Shown here piece by piece: positions 15,904-25,900 of a DNA stretch of 64,000 nt; position 1 is the first letter of the stretch; each line of letters begins with the position of its first letter. The translations under genes and the position numbers were made by a program. The stretch covers positions 62,001-126,000 of the forward strand of contig NZ_WWJT01000748.1 of NCBI RefSeq assembly GCF_009865385.1. The letters run 5' to 3'. The notes under the pieces are model-generated. The model had not been told where the DNA came from, made no database searches, and saw only the letters and a list, made by a program, of their open reading frames with translations. The DNA is from Streptomyces sp. SID486. Its GTDB lineage: Bacteria > Actinomycetota > Actinomycetes > Streptomycetales > Streptomycetaceae.

Positions 15904-16694
15904 CAGGCCGCCCGGCGGTGGCTCAGCTTGCTGTAGGCCCAGCGCAGCAGTTCCTCATCCACGCAGGCCCGTCCGGTCTCTTTCATCCCCACGGTGAGGT
16001 GGTGGGTGATCTTCGCCCAGGCCCGGAAGTTCCCGTGGGCCGCTTCCCGGTCGCACAAGGCGACCAATTCAGGGTCCGCGTCCATCCAAGCAGGGTGGAA
16101 GGCCGGGACGACGGCCAAGACCTCGTCCAGCGGCATGCGGTCGATCTCCTGCCACGTGTAGACGCGGGACTCCAGCATCGGCTCGCTCTGCAGCATCTCG
16201 AAGCAGCCGTTCCCGCCGGTGAAGATGATGGTGAGGTCGGAGTCGGAGTCGTCCCACAGGTAGCGCAGGTACTCGAAGCAGAGTTTCGACAGCCACTGAG
16301 CTTCGTCGCAGACCAGGACATGCGGTTCTTGAAGGGCGCCGCGCAGCGTACGGTCGAACTCGATCGGCTGCGCCGGCGGTCGGCCCTGCAGGCCGAGGGC
16401 ATGGAACAGTTCGTGCCTCAGGTCGCGGGTGGAGGGCCGGGCCCGGAACTGGATCCGGCGTGTGAGCTTCGGTGCGAGCTCGCGCAGGCAGGCGTTGACC
16501 GCGAAGGACTTGCCGTTGCCTGCCTGGCCGTAGATGCAGATCATCGCCTTGGCCTCGATCGCGGCCCGGATGTTCTCCCGGGCGGCGAGCAGGGCGCGGG
16601 TGGAGACGACCTGCGCGCCTGGCAGGCGCATGTAGTGGTCTTCCCGTTCCGCGGGCAGGCGACCTCTGCGGGGCGAGGTGGGCATGCTGGTCAC
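15903..16694 (-). CDS. AAA+ ATPase, TniB/IstB-like transposition regulator
   Basis: A 263-residue protein starting at GTG 16692-16694 that overlaps the stop of the upstream frame. Walker A is GQAGNGKS (56-63) and Walker B with following residues is VLVCDEAQWLS (DEAQ 130-133), with a sensor-like TIIFTGG near residue 155 and an arginine-rich C-terminal helical region. It matches the compact AAA+ regulators (TniB, TnsC, IstB, MuB) that load the DDE transposase onto target DNA. It lies between the transposase and the unknown third gene with 4-bp overlaps on both sides, a single operon. Confidence 0.8.
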   Translation of the reverse strand: MTSMPTSPRRGRLPAEREDHYMRLPGAQVVSTRALLAARENIRAAIEAKAMICIYGQAGNGKSFAVNACLRELAPKLTRRIQFRARPSTRDLRHELFHALGLQGRPPAQPIEFDRTLRGALQEPHVLVCDEAQWLSKLCFEYLRYLWDDSDSDLTIIFTGGNGCFEMLQSEPMLESRVYTWQEIDRMPLDEVLAVVPAFHPAWMDADPELVALCDREAAHGNFRAWAKITHHLTVGMKETGRACVDEELLRWAYSKLSHRRAA

Positions 16695-16891
16695 TCCTTG
16701 CTGCCTGGTGCGGGCCTGGCGCCGGGGGGTTCTTCCGGCGGGGCGATGTCGGCTGGGTCTGTCACCGCCGGCGCGGTGGTGTCAGGGCGGGGACGGGGCC
16801 GGGCCCAGCCCGGCGGAGGATCGCGGGGTGGGATCAGGTCCGGCAGTGCGCGGGCCGCGAGGTCCACCGCCCGGGCGCGGCTGATCTCCTC
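16691..16891 (-). other. In-frame open extension after the transposase amber codon
   Basis: Directly after the TAG (16892-16894) of the transposase, the same frame stays open for 66 codons and ends at TGA 16691-16693, which overlaps the GTG start of the ATPase gene. The encoded tail is helical then proline-rich (ISRARAVDLAARALPDL, then PAVTDPADIAPPEEPPG). An AGGAGG sits at the amber codon but no normal start codon follows it at usable distance. The tail therefore is either the true C-terminus of the transposase, cut by a nonsense mutation or reached by readthrough, or a separate small ORF from a distant GTG. Confidence 0.5.
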
Positions 16892-18343
16892 CTAGGCCTG
16901 CTGCTCGGTGACCGACCGCCGCGGATGGGGCGCGGCAGGGGTGGTCGTTGCGGTGTAACGGGTCCGGCTCAGCTTCTCCGCTGCTTTGAGATCCGCTTTG
17001 AGAGCGCGGGCCTTGCTCTCACGGACCTTGGACAGCGCGCGGCGCTGCGCCGGTGTCGCGGCCTCGGCAAGGTAGGCGCTGCCCAGGTGCCGGACAGGCC
17101 CGTCGGCGGTGAAGACCTCGATCGTTGCGTCGAAATGCGGCAGATAGCGCAGCCGTACCCTGGTGCCGACATGACCGGCCATCCAGTCCGCGATGTAGGC
17201 GCGGCGCCGCCACGCGACCCCGTTCGTGGTGATCCTCCGGATACGGCCGTCGTCCTCCATCGCGAAGAACGCCAACTGCTCCTCAGGTACGTCCTCGATC
17301 GGTGTTGGATCCGCCTCCCACGCCTCGCTCGGGGTCATCCCGTCCGGGACACCGGACGGGCGGTGCTCGGTGTTCCACCAGGCCACCCAGTCCAGCAGGA
17401 CCCTGACGAAGTCCGGGTAGGACAGCAGTTCCTCCACTGGATCCGGCCGCTGTGCCTGCGCAAGACGGGCGCGCCGCGTGTAGCCCGGCAGGGAGACCAG
17501 CAGCATCTGTTCCACCGCGCTGTTCAGGGCCTCCACAGTGCCCTTCCGGTAGGGCTTGTAGGCCGGCAGGTCGTGAACGGGGACCGCGAAGCCGCCCAGC
17601 GCCCTCGCAACCGCCCCCGAAAGGAAGTCCTTGCCCCGGTCCACCCGAACCCGGCCTGGTAGGCCACCGAACGGCCCGTACGGGGCGGCCCGGCTGATCC
17701 CCGAACGCAGCGCGGCCAGGACGGCGTCCCGGGCCGGCTGGTGCGGTGTAACCGCTACCCCCACGATCACCTTGGACGCCACATCGATGAACCACGTCAC
17801 CCACGGACACACCGCGGCCCCGTCCAGGGCGACACGGACCGGGATACGTTTGTGATCACCCTCCCAGCAGGCGTTGCGGTGCGTGGGCGGCCGTTTGCCG
17901 TAGACGTCGTAACGACGACGTGCTGCTTCGCCGCCCTTCAGCCCGGCCCGCTCCCCCGCCGACAAGTCCCGGCGTACCGCGCGTTGCAGGGTCCGAAGAG
18001 AAGGCACCGCGCCCGGGTCACCAGCCGCGGCCGCTTCCGCGAGCAGCTCGCGGTGGACCGCTGAAACGTTCCCACCCCACATCGCCAGACGGACACGCAC
18101 ATCTGGCGTCACACCGGCCCGTGACGGAGTCCGTGCGGACAGCCGCCCCTCGCGCCGGGCCGCCGCCACCCAGTTCCAGACTGTGCGTAGTGACACACCA
18201 AGAGACCCAGCGACTGCCCGCGCGTGCTCGGTGGCCAACTCGCCCCGGGAATCAAGGGCCATCAAGCGCGCCACCGCGCCCTCACGCCCGCCAGCGGGCC
18301 AGCGCTGCGGCATGTCCTCGCCACCAGGAACCCGATCGGACAC
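16892..18343 (-). CDS. Mu/TniA-type DDE transposase
   Basis: A 483-residue protein with an N-terminal helix-turn-helix (residues about 40-70, AVAGSLGVSLRTVWNWVAAA) and an RNase H-fold integrase core: D163 in WEGDHKRIPV, D235 in VRVDRGKDF and E271 in KGTVEALNSAVEQ, spaced as D-D(35)E. A C-terminal Mu-like beta-barrel region follows (RAYIADWMAGHVGTRVRLRY). It resembles TniA/TnsB/Mu A transposases that act with an AAA+ partner, which is encoded just downstream. The gene ends at TAG but the frame stays open for 66 codons to the coupled ATPase start, so the stop may be a mutation. Start ATG is the first in the frame; the upstream limit is not tested by an SD. Confidence 0.8.
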   Translation of the reverse strand: MSDRVPGGEDMPQRWPAGGREGAVARLMALDSRGELATEHARAVAGSLGVSLRTVWNWVAAARREGRLSARTPSRAGVTPDVRVRLAMWGGNVSAVHRELLAEAAAAGDPGAVPSLRTLQRAVRRDLSAGERAGLKGGEAARRRYDVYGKRPPTHRNACWEGDHKRIPVRVALDGAAVCPWVTWFIDVASKVIVGVAVTPHQPARDAVLAALRSGISRAAPYGPFGGLPGRVRVDRGKDFLSGAVARALGGFAVPVHDLPAYKPYRKGTVEALNSAVEQMLLVSLPGYTRRARLAQAQRPDPVEELLSYPDFVRVLLDWVAWWNTEHRPSGVPDGMTPSEAWEADPTPIEDVPEEQLAFFAMEDDGRIRRITTNGVAWRRRAYIADWMAGHVGTRVRLRYLPHFDATIEVFTADGPVRHLGSAYLAEAATPAQRRALSKVRESKARALKADLKAAEKLSRTRYTATTTPAAPHPRRSVTEQQA

Positions 18344-18487
18344 TCCTCACCCCCGGCTGCACCTTGTGCAGGTGGTGACTGTCCGCCGTGGCCTCATCCA
18401 TCCCGACACGCCGATCAGGCACACGAACGGATGAAGCAGGCCCCGAGCCCTCATGGGGCACCGGGGCGCGGTTATGGGCGATTCCGA

Positions 18488-19330
18488 TTACGTGCGAGGC
18501 GTCGGCTCGATGAGCAGTGCGTCCATGGGCTTGGTCCGATGGGGACGCAGCACTTCCAGCCAGGTCACTCCGCTGTCCAGGAGACGCCCCATAGATCCGA
18601 AGCCGTTCCATCCCAGATCGACGAAGCAGCGTTCAGCCGGCTGGTCCCGGCCGAACAGCCGCTGGCCGTGCAACGTCACCTCGCTGAGGTCAACGCCTCG
18701 CTGCTCTAATGCGGCCAGGGCGCACGTCGCCGCGCGGCGCAACGGGCTCGTCTCCACCCAGCGCCTCCGTACATGCCAGGCGGCTTCAGAGTCCTCGATG
18801 TCTCCGTCCAACAGCCTCAGCGGCGTGATGCTGATCCTGCCCTTCGCGTGCCGGCCGAACAGCTCGATCCGCGCTGGCCGCGGCACCATGCTCTCCAGCC
18901 CCTCGAACTCTGTGAGCATGTGGTCCCTGGGCGCCGGCCCGGCTGCCGGGTCCGCTGTCAAGGAGGCAAGGCGCTCGCGAGCCAGGGAGAACGGCTCACC
19001 CTTCCGCCAGAGCAAGAACAGTTCGAAGCCCTCGTCCAGCAGACTGCTGCGACCACGGAACTGGAAGGAGATCCCCCGGGTCCGACCCCGCAGGGCCTGC
19101 CTCATCCCCACATACGAGTCACGCCCGTTGATCGATGCATCCAGCGACTCGCCCAGCCAGCGCTTGTCCGTGCCGTGCTCGATGACGACGTCGACATCGT
19201 TGGGCTCCAACGCCCCACGCGCGTACGACCCGAAGACGTACACCTCGTCAACCAGGCCCAGCGGCCAACCACCAACCTCAAGCCGCGTGATCATGTCCGC
19301 CAGCAGCCGCGTCGCCCGCTCGCGCTTCAC
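18488..19330 (-). CDS. Nucleotidyltransferase-domain protein (MNT-like)
   Basis: A 280-residue protein whose ATG overlaps the stop of the preceding gene (19327-19330). Residues 28-50 contain VYVFGSYARGALEPNDVDVVI, the G-S...D-x-D active site of DNA polymerase beta-like minimal nucleotidyltransferases (G34-S35, D45, D47). Downstream parts are helical with LDEGFELFLLW and a C-terminal region ending in RPHRTKPMDALLIEP. Such enzymes transfer NMPs to proteins, tRNA or small molecules and are often antitoxins or defence components. No HEPN partner is adjacent; its partner here is a 147-residue unknown. Specific substrate cannot be deduced. Confidence 0.7.
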   Translation of the reverse strand: MKRERATRLLADMITRLEVGGWPLGLVDEVYVFGSYARGALEPNDVDVVIEHGTDKRWLGESLDASINGRDSYVGMRQALRGRTRGISFQFRGRSSLLDEGFELFLLWRKGEPFSLARERLASLTADPAAGPAPRDHMLTEFEGLESMVPRPARIELFGRHAKGRISITPLRLLDGDIEDSEAAWHVRRRWVETSPLRRAATCALAALEQRGVDLSEVTLHGQRLFGRDQPAERCFVDLGWNGFGSMGRLLDSGVTWLEVLRPHRTKPMDALLIEPTPRT

Positions 19331-19770
19331 CCGGTCACGCCCTCGGCATACGCGGCACGGAACTCCTGTGCCACCACGAAAACAGAACCCGGGACCGCAC
19401 GCGGCTTCCCGTCCTCAAACGTCCGTCCGATCAACTCCGCCGCGGCCCTCCCCCGCTGCAGCTCATACTCCTCAACCGCGGCGGCGAACTCTGCAGGCAC
19501 CTCCCGCCGGTCCACCACACCCGCCACAGCAACCTGCGGGAAGGAACCACCAAACGTCTGCAGCTTCACCCACCCCAGGGACCGGCCAGCCTTACGCATC
19601 GCCGAGCGAATCAGAGCAACCCCGCCAAGCTCCTCCGCCTCATCAACACCGAGCCGGAGCTCATACGACCCTCCGAACCCGCCACCGCCCCGCGGACACG
19701 ACCGACGCAACAACGGCACCAGGACACCGACAAGACGCTCATGACGCGGATCACCCGCAAACGACGGCAT
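19327..19770 (-). CDS. Unknown protein, first gene of the nucleotidyltransferase operon
   Basis: A 147-residue protein starting at ATG 19768-19770 and overlapping the nucleotidyltransferase start by ATGA, so the two are coupled. I do not recognise the family. Visible features are FGGSYELRLGVDEAEELGG, a helix with LIRSAMRKAGRSLGWVKLQTFG, and a C-terminal TFEDGKPRAVPGSVFVVAQEF segment; there are no signal peptide, membrane segments or cysteines. The upstream in-frame extension is Gly/Trp-rich and probably not translated. Given the partner, it may be a toxin, antitoxin or substrate of the nucleotidyltransferase, purely by association. Confidence 0.65.
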   Translation of the reverse strand: MPSFAGDPRHERLVGVLVPLLRRSCPRGGGGFGGSYELRLGVDEAEELGGVALIRSAMRKAGRSLGWVKLQTFGGSFPQVAVAGVVDRREVPAEFAAAVEEYELQRGRAAAELIGRTFEDGKPRAVPGSVFVVAQEFRAAYAEGVTG

Positions 19771-19927
19771 CCACCGAGCGTAGCCAGACACGACACGGCC
19801 CCACCCAGCGTTTCGCCACACCCACCCACAGGAGCGACAAGCCCCCCACCCACCGAACGACACCAGCCTTCACCGGCAAAACGACACCCTGGCACCGGCA
19901 TCACCCCAGCCCAACACCAGTGAAAAC

Positions 19928-20711
19928 CTATGACGCACACCCAATGCACACCACACGACGCCCATCAGCGGGGTGGGCGTCGCCGTCCTGGACGACGTGG
20001 ACGCGGCCCAGGAGCGGGCTGCTCTGGGGGGTGGGGTCGACTATCGGGGCGAGCTGCTGCCACATGCCGGCGCTGACCCGGGCGAGGATGATGGTAAAGA
20101 ACTGCTCGCGGGCGCCGGCGATGAGGCGACCGCTGACGGTGGCGGGTCCGTCGTAGATGACGTGGATGCGGGCCTCGCGCCCCGCGTACAGGACGGCCTC
20201 GAGGGCGGCGGGGGCCGGCGAGCGCTGCGGGTCGTCCTTCTGCCGGAAGGTGTCCCAGTAGCGGGTGAGGTGCCGCAGGGTGGCGTCGGCTCGGTCGATC
20301 ACGACCATCAGCCGCGGCACACCGTCGAGGTCGCCATCGAGGGCGATGCGGCGCTCGAGCTCGGAGCCGAGGCCGACCAGGGCGTCGTGGATGCCGGCGA
20401 CGTTGCCGCGGTGCGTGACCGTGGGCAGGTCCTTCGCCCACAGGTGGGCGATGCGGGTGTGGTCGAGGACCAGGGCGTGGACGCCCTGGTGGAGGAACTG
20501 GGCGGTGAGGGTGCGCAGGATGGTCGTGCTGCCGCCGCCGGTGCCGCTGCAGACCAGGACGTGCGCGGCGGCGTCGATGTCGACGGCGATGGCCCGTCCA
20601 GTCGGTGCTGAGGCCGATCAGCGCCGCCGAGTCGGGCAGCGCCTCCAGCTGCTCGCGCAGGCCGGGGTCGGTGAGGCGCAGCAGCTTGGGGAGCGCGGTC
20701 GTGGTCGTCAT
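19928..20711 (-). pseudogene. FtsK/SpoIIIE/TraSA-like protein, short and frameshifted
   Basis: The gene begins at ATG 20709-20711 behind an AGAAGGA sequence and reads LPKLLRLTDPGLREQLEALP, then a frameshift near 20595 (DWTG in one frame, then AIAVDIDAAAHVLVCSGTGGG in another). The later part matches the FtsK-like transfer proteins of actinomycete conjugative elements: GTGGGSTT in the Walker A position (the lysine is serine here), LMVVIDRADATLRHLTRYW (Walker B region), and FFTIILARVSAGMWQQLAP. At about 260 codons it is shorter than functional relatives. Both the frameshift and the lost Walker lysine indicate inactivity. It fits with the replication-relaxation fragment as a relic of a conjugative element. 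Confidence 0.65.
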
Positions 20712-20831
20712 GGTGCGGTGTTCCTTCTCTGTGCTGTTCCTGGTGAACCGGGTGTTCACCAGTGCTGGGGGGACCGTGTCGGCCGGACCGGACAGGTCGC
20801 GGTTCACGGGCTGCTGGGCGGCCCGGGGCGG

Positions 20832-21872
20832 TTACGAGTTGGTGCGTGATAGCGGGTGAGGTGTCGTACCGGGTGGATGGCATGATCCCGCTGTGGCGAT
20901 CATGGTCAATCGGGTGGTGCTGGCGCATCGACTGTTCACGGGGCTCTCTCAGCATCACCTTGCGTGCCTGGTCGACGAGTTGGCGGAGCCGTGGCAGGCC
21001 GGGGTCGAGGGTCGTCGCCATGTTGCGCGAGGCGGGGTCCGCAAGCGGGCCGAAGGTGCCGGCGCCCGCCATCAGCTGGTGTTCGTCGATCGGCTGGTGG
21101 CCACCCTGATCCATCTGCGGCACGACCTGCCGCACTCGGTGCTGGGGTTGCTGTTCGGTGTCGACCGTTCCACCATCACCCGGGCGATCGGGGAGGTGCG
21201 CACGCTCCTGGCGGAACGGGGGTGCGCGGTTCCCGGCCGTCCCGGACTGCGGCTTCGGACGCTGAGGGATGTCTTTGCCTATGCCCAGGCCGAAGGCGTC
21301 GAGCTGCGTTTGGACGCCACCGAGATCCAGGTTCGTCGTCCGCCGGCTGGACGTGGTGGCCGGCGAGCGTTCGTCTCGGGCAAGAAGAAACAGAACACCA
21401 TGAAGGCCACCGTCATCGCTGACGATCAAGGCCGCACGTTATGGACCGATGCCCTGCGACCTGGGCGTATGCACGACGCCACGGCTGCCCGCAACGAAGG
21501 CATCACCGTCTGCTTCCAGCACTTCCCCGACGTCGAGGTCCTCCTGGACGACGGCTATCTCGGCCTGAGCCGCGACCACCACGGGCAAGCCATCACACCG
21601 CCGAGAAAGCCCCGGCCGGGAGCACTGCCCGGCAGAGTCGAACAATGGGAACGCGACCGCCACGGCCACTCGTCCGACCGCATCACGGTCGAACACGCCC
21701 TCGCTGATCACAAACGCTGGAAGCAACTGACCCGCTGGACCCACCGTCGCGACCGCCTGCCCGACACCTACCGCGCCATCGCCGGCCTCGTCTCCGACCG
21801 CACGGCCAACATCTGAATACGGCCGTGAGCAGAGCAAACACACCTCACCCGCTATCACGCACCAACTCGTAA
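20832..21872 (+). mobile_element. Complete IS5-family-like insertion sequence, 1,041 bp
   Basis: The ends are near-perfect inverted repeats of at least 33 bp (left begins TTACGAGTTGGTGCGTGATA; the right end is its reverse complement) enclosing one intact transposase. No convincing target duplication is visible beyond the two bases GG. It is inserted in the upstream region of the FtsK-like gene. Confidence 0.85.
20893..21816 (+). CDS. IS5-family DDE transposase (DDE_Tnp_4 type)
   Basis: A 307-residue protein with an N-terminal helix-turn-helix (LPHSVLGLLFGVDRSTITRAI) and a DDE core: LRLDATEIQVRRP, VLLDDGYLGLS and SDRITVEHALADHKRWKQL. Length and organisation are normal for the HARBI1-like branch of IS5 elements. 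Intact frame and intact ends indicate potential activity. It is not closely similar in its motifs to the transposases at 12328 or 36135, so the window has been hit by several distinct IS types. Confidence 0.85.
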   Translation: MAIMVNRVVLAHRLFTGLSQHHLACLVDELAEPWQAGVEGRRHVARGGVRKRAEGAGARHQLVFVDRLVATLIHLRHDLPHSVLGLLFGVDRSTITRAIGEVRTLLAERGCAVPGRPGLRLRTLRDVFAYAQAEGVELRLDATEIQVRRPPAGRGGRRAFVSGKKKQNTMKATVIADDQGRTLWTDALRPGRMHDATAARNEGITVCFQHFPDVEVLLDDGYLGLSRDHHGQAITPPRKPRPGALPGRVEQWERDRHGHSSDRITVEHALADHKRWKQLTRWTHRRDRLPDTYRAIAGLVSDRTANI

Positions 21873-22415
21873 GGAGCCGCCAAGCAGCCCCACCTCGGCC
21901 GTCACCCCTTCCGGGCGCGGCCCACTCGGCAGGGCGAGGGCGAGCAGCACAAGGGGCGCGGCGGCGAGAGCAAGTACCCAGGGCGCCCGGTGACCAGTGC
22001 GGCGGCCAGTGCGACGACGGCCAACATGCCCAGCCGCAGGGCGCGTTCACCGGCGCGACGCTGGAGCGGGCCGTCGCCGGCGGCCTGCCCCCGGGGGCAG
22101 CCACCGCGCTCACCGCTCTGTTCCGCGAGGCCCGCTACTCCACGCACCCGATGGACGGAAACCACCGCGACCGGGCCGCGGCCGCGCTCGCCGAGATCGC
22201 CGACGGCCTGCGCCGTCTCAGCAGACGTGCCAACACCTTCCGCCATTACGACGAAGACGACGTCCGCCGAGGCCAAGGCTGCCTGCGATGCCCGTATGAA
22301 GGCGGCGCGCAACGCCGGGGGCGCCCGCCCACGGCCTTAAGACAGCTGTCGGCGAACCGTGCTCCTCAAGCCGGGAAAGACGGTTTGGAGTCCTCGACCA
22401 CCTGTCACCTGCAGT
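21873..22415. other. Degraded stretch with a DUF4129-like remnant
   Basis: No intact gene. On the plus strand about 22028-22220 one frame reads like the C-terminal cytoplasmic segment of DUF4129 membrane proteins (ALTALFREARYSTHPM followed by AAAALAEIADGLRR), but the membrane part and start are missing and the frame breaks soon after. On the minus strand 21900-22010 a hydrophobic stretch (MLAVVALAAALVTG) may be another piece of a membrane protein. Confidence 0.35.
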
Positions 22416-22928
22416 TCAACGCCCCTTCGCCCGCTTCCTGACTCTGTCGATCAACTTGGAGTCGAAGTACGCGAACCGATCGCGGTCGGTGTCCACCGCG
22501 TCAAGGATCATCCGAGCCATCGACGCACGGCCGGTCGCATACTCCTGATAGAGCGTCCAGATCCCTTCGCGCGCCGCGATCTGGCAGTCGGTCTCGAGTT
22601 CCGGAGCACCCGCCTCGACCTCGCTCCAGTGAGACTCTCCTCCGACGCAGGAAATGAGCTCATCGAGTAGACGGATGTGCACCGCCTCCGATGTCTCCTC
22701 GCCAAGCGCCGCCACGATCATCGATGTCACCGGCACCGCCACTTCAAAAAGGAGCGACTGAATGTAGACGTGACCTTCCAGGGATGCGTCTGCCAACTCC
22801 TGCGGGGTACTGGCCATGAGCAGACTCGCGAAGGTCTCAGGGATATGCGCGCCCGTATTGCCGCATCCACAGCGCAACGAAGCCCAGTCCACACGCTGAG
22901 CCTGGATCAACGACGGCCTGACGGTCAT
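22416..22928 (-). CDS. Candidate immunity protein for the adjacent RHS deaminase toxin
   Basis: A 170-residue acidic cytoplasmic protein from ATG 22926-22928, preceded by GAGGTG. It lies 53 bp downstream of the RHS toxin stop on the same strand, exactly where polymorphic toxin immunity genes sit. The sequence is helical with FASLLMASTPQELADASL, LLFEVAVPVTSMIVAAL and LLDELISCVGGESHWSEVE; I do not recognise a named immunity family. By position it should bind and block the C-terminal deaminase-like domain in the producing cell. The longer in-frame start at 22997 would overlap the toxin stop and lacks a Shine-Dalgarno. Confidence 0.7.
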   Translation of the reverse strand: MTVRPSLIQAQRVDWASLRCGCGNTGAHIPETFASLLMASTPQELADASLEGHVYIQSLLFEVAVPVTSMIVAALGEETSEAVHIRLLDELISCVGGESHWSEVEAGAPELETDCQIAAREGIWTLYQEYATGRASMARMILDAVDTDRDRFAYFDSKLIDRVRKRAKGR

Positions 22929-22981
22929 GCCTGCACCTCTCGTGCTTTCTGCTCGCTGCTCAGGAACACCGTACAGACGCG

Positions 22982-25900
22982 TCATCTGTTGTCCCACTCA
23001 CCAGGGTGCATGTACCAAGCGCCCGGCTCGACGTCCTCTGGAGTCAGGTAGGTCTGACAGATCCGGCAGATAGGCATCTCATCCCAGATCTCCTCTCCTC
23101 GGTCCCAGAAGAGGGCCCGCGTGAGCATCACGGGATTCGCATCACCGCCAAGGGCGTTGATGACGTTACCCTCTGCGCAGTATCCGCAGCCGGACGAAGC
23201 GACGGCTATCTCGCCGGTTTCGGCGTTGTAGCCCGCGGTCCAGGTCTTTTTGGCGAGTGCGGCGCTGGCCACTACGCCGTCTCCGTCCGGGAAGAGTGTG
23301 CGTTGTGCAACCCGGTCGCGCATGTTCCGGGCTCCTGCGAGTCCGTGCTCGATGTGTGTTCCACGCGGTAGGCGGCTCTTGTGGACGACCGCCGCGGACG
23401 AGGCCTTCGACCCGGGTTCGCCCTTGCGGACGGGCGCGCGAGAGTCCCGTGCCGTCAGCTTCGTCCCCGAGGCCCCCGTCTGCGGAGCACTCGGCTTGGC
23501 CGCCCCGGCCTCCGCCTCTTCCGCTCGCGCCTGTGCGTTTGCCCGCTTCAGTGCGGTCAGATCCGCGGCGTCCGAGGCCGCCTCGTCGACAGCCTTGGCG
23601 CCCGCGCCTGCTACCGCGGCCGCATCGCCTTCGGCCATGCCCTCGGCCGCGCCCGCGACGTCCCTCACCGCACCGCGTTCCGCCACCCCGGCGGCTCCGC
23701 CTTCGAGGCCGCCACCCGAAACGACTGCGCCGGCGCTCTCGCAGGATGCGTCATGTTCCGGGCCGCTTCCGCTGAGCCAGAACTCGCAGTTGGCCAGGTC
23801 GAAGACCGTCCGGACGATGCTGAAGGCGATGTCGTTGACGAGATTGTGTGGCCCGGGCGGGTAAGGCCCGGGAGTCGGGGGCGCTCCCGGCGAGGGGGAA
23901 GGAGTGGGTGAACCTCCGGTATTGCCGCTGGACGTGTTGGTGCTGGTGTTGCCGGAGCCTCCAGAGTCTCCGGAGCTCACGTCCCCAGGACCGCACTTGG
24001 ACCAGCCACCACTGCACTGTGTGCCGTCAGGGTTGACCCTGATGGTGCCCGTCGGGTCGCTGCCCGTCGCCGGATTGTCCCCGGCGTATGTATACCCGCC
24101 CATCTGGTTCGGGTCGCCCGCCTCGAACAGCGGGTCCGCTGTCAGGAACCTCCCCAGCACCGGGTCGTAGTTCCGCGCCCCCAGCAGGTCGAGGCCGGTC
24201 ACCGAGTCCGTCGGCTTACCCAGGAATCCATGGTTCTCGTCCGCCGACACCCAGGTCGACGGCTTCGCACCCCGCGGGTTCCCGTACGGGTCGTAGTACC
24301 GGCGCGTGACGGCGAGATCGTCCGCGGCGACCGAAGTCGTCGCCGTTCCCTGAGAGGTGGAGACCTGGTACGTCACCTCCCCTGAGCTCGACCGCGTCAC
24401 TCGCGTCCCGTCCGGGCCCGAGTAGTACCGCAGCGCCGTGCACGTCTTCGCCGCGACATCCAGCGTCACCTGCTCGGCCCCGCCGAAGAGATACAGGATC
24501 CGCGTCTTATCCGTGCCGCCGACCGCTGCCGTCTGCTCGAGCAGGTTGCCGTCCGCGTCGTACAGGTACTTGCTCGTACGACTCGTCGTGCCGGACGGCG
24601 TCGAAACCGTCGCCGTCCGGCCTTCCGCGTCGTACGTGAATGTCTGCGTCTGGCCGGCCGGCAGCGCGCCCGCCGTGATCGTCGACCACGTCTGGCCCTT
24701 GGCGCCGCAGGTGGCCAGTGTCAGTTGGGTGCCCTTGGTGACGCTGGCGCTAGGGTCGGTGAGGCACAGGGTGCTCTTGTCCGCGTTGACCAGCGTTCCG
24801 GTCGACGTGACGCGCCACTTCTGGGTGGCGTCGGAGGAGCAGGTGTCGGCCACCAGACCCGTGCCGGACGCGGTCGCGTTGCCCGCGGTGTCCAGGCAGA
24901 AGCCGCCCGCCTTCACCGTGCCGTCGGTACCGATCGCCCATTTCTGGGCCGTGGCGGACGAACTGCATGCGTTGACCTCGACCTTGGCGCCGGAGCCCGT
25001 CTCCTCGACACACAGTTTGCCGCCGCCGGAGAGGGTGAAGCCGGTGGCCAAAGGCCCCGTCGTCTTCGTGGCGCGGCTGACCGTGTTGCCCGCGTTCTTG
25101 CCAGCGGTGTCCGTGTAGGACGGGGTCTGCGTCGCCGTACCTGTGCCGGGGTTGCTGGTCGTAGTCGCACCGGCCTGATCGGGGTGAGCGACAGCAGTGG
25201 TCGCGTCCGCACCCGGGTACGAGGTTGCCTGGGTCGTGTCGGCTGCCGCGTTGCCGGTCGGGTCGTGGTCGACCATGCCCGTGCGGTCGCCGAGCAGGTC
25301 GTAGGTGTACGTCTGCCAGTACGGCGCCGGGCCGCCGACCGTCTTCGTCTTCACAGGTGCCGCGCTGGTCTGCACGGACGCCGTGGTGCAGCCACCGACC
25401 GCGCCCACCGGCGCGGTGCCGGTGTCGGTGATGCCGGCGGTGTCCGTCCAGGCGGCGGTCAGCCGCTGGAAGGAGTCGTAGGCGAAGCACTGGGTGTCGT
25501 GGGTGGTGTTGTTCTGGAGGTCGTCGGTCGCGGTGAGCTCGCCCGCTGGGTTGTAGCGGTAGTTGGCGACATCCATGGCCGTGGTCGACGTCTGCGCCAT
25601 GCTGCTGGTCTGCGTGGTGCGGCCGGTCGTCGCGTCGTACTGCGCGAAGGTCGCCAACTCCTTGCCGACGGGCCCGTAGTTGGCCTGCAGCACCCGGCCG
25701 AAGGGGTCGTGGACCGTGCCGTCGAGGTACGAGGGTGTGTTGGCGGCGTTGATGTAGCCGCCGAAGCCGTCCAGCGCACCTTGCAGCGTGTAGCCGAAGC
25801 CGATGCGCTCCGAGGGAAGGCCGCCGTCTGCCTGGTATTGGGTCGTCGCCAGCAGGCCGGTGTTCGGCGTGTAGGTCGACGACAGCGTGTACGTGACGGT

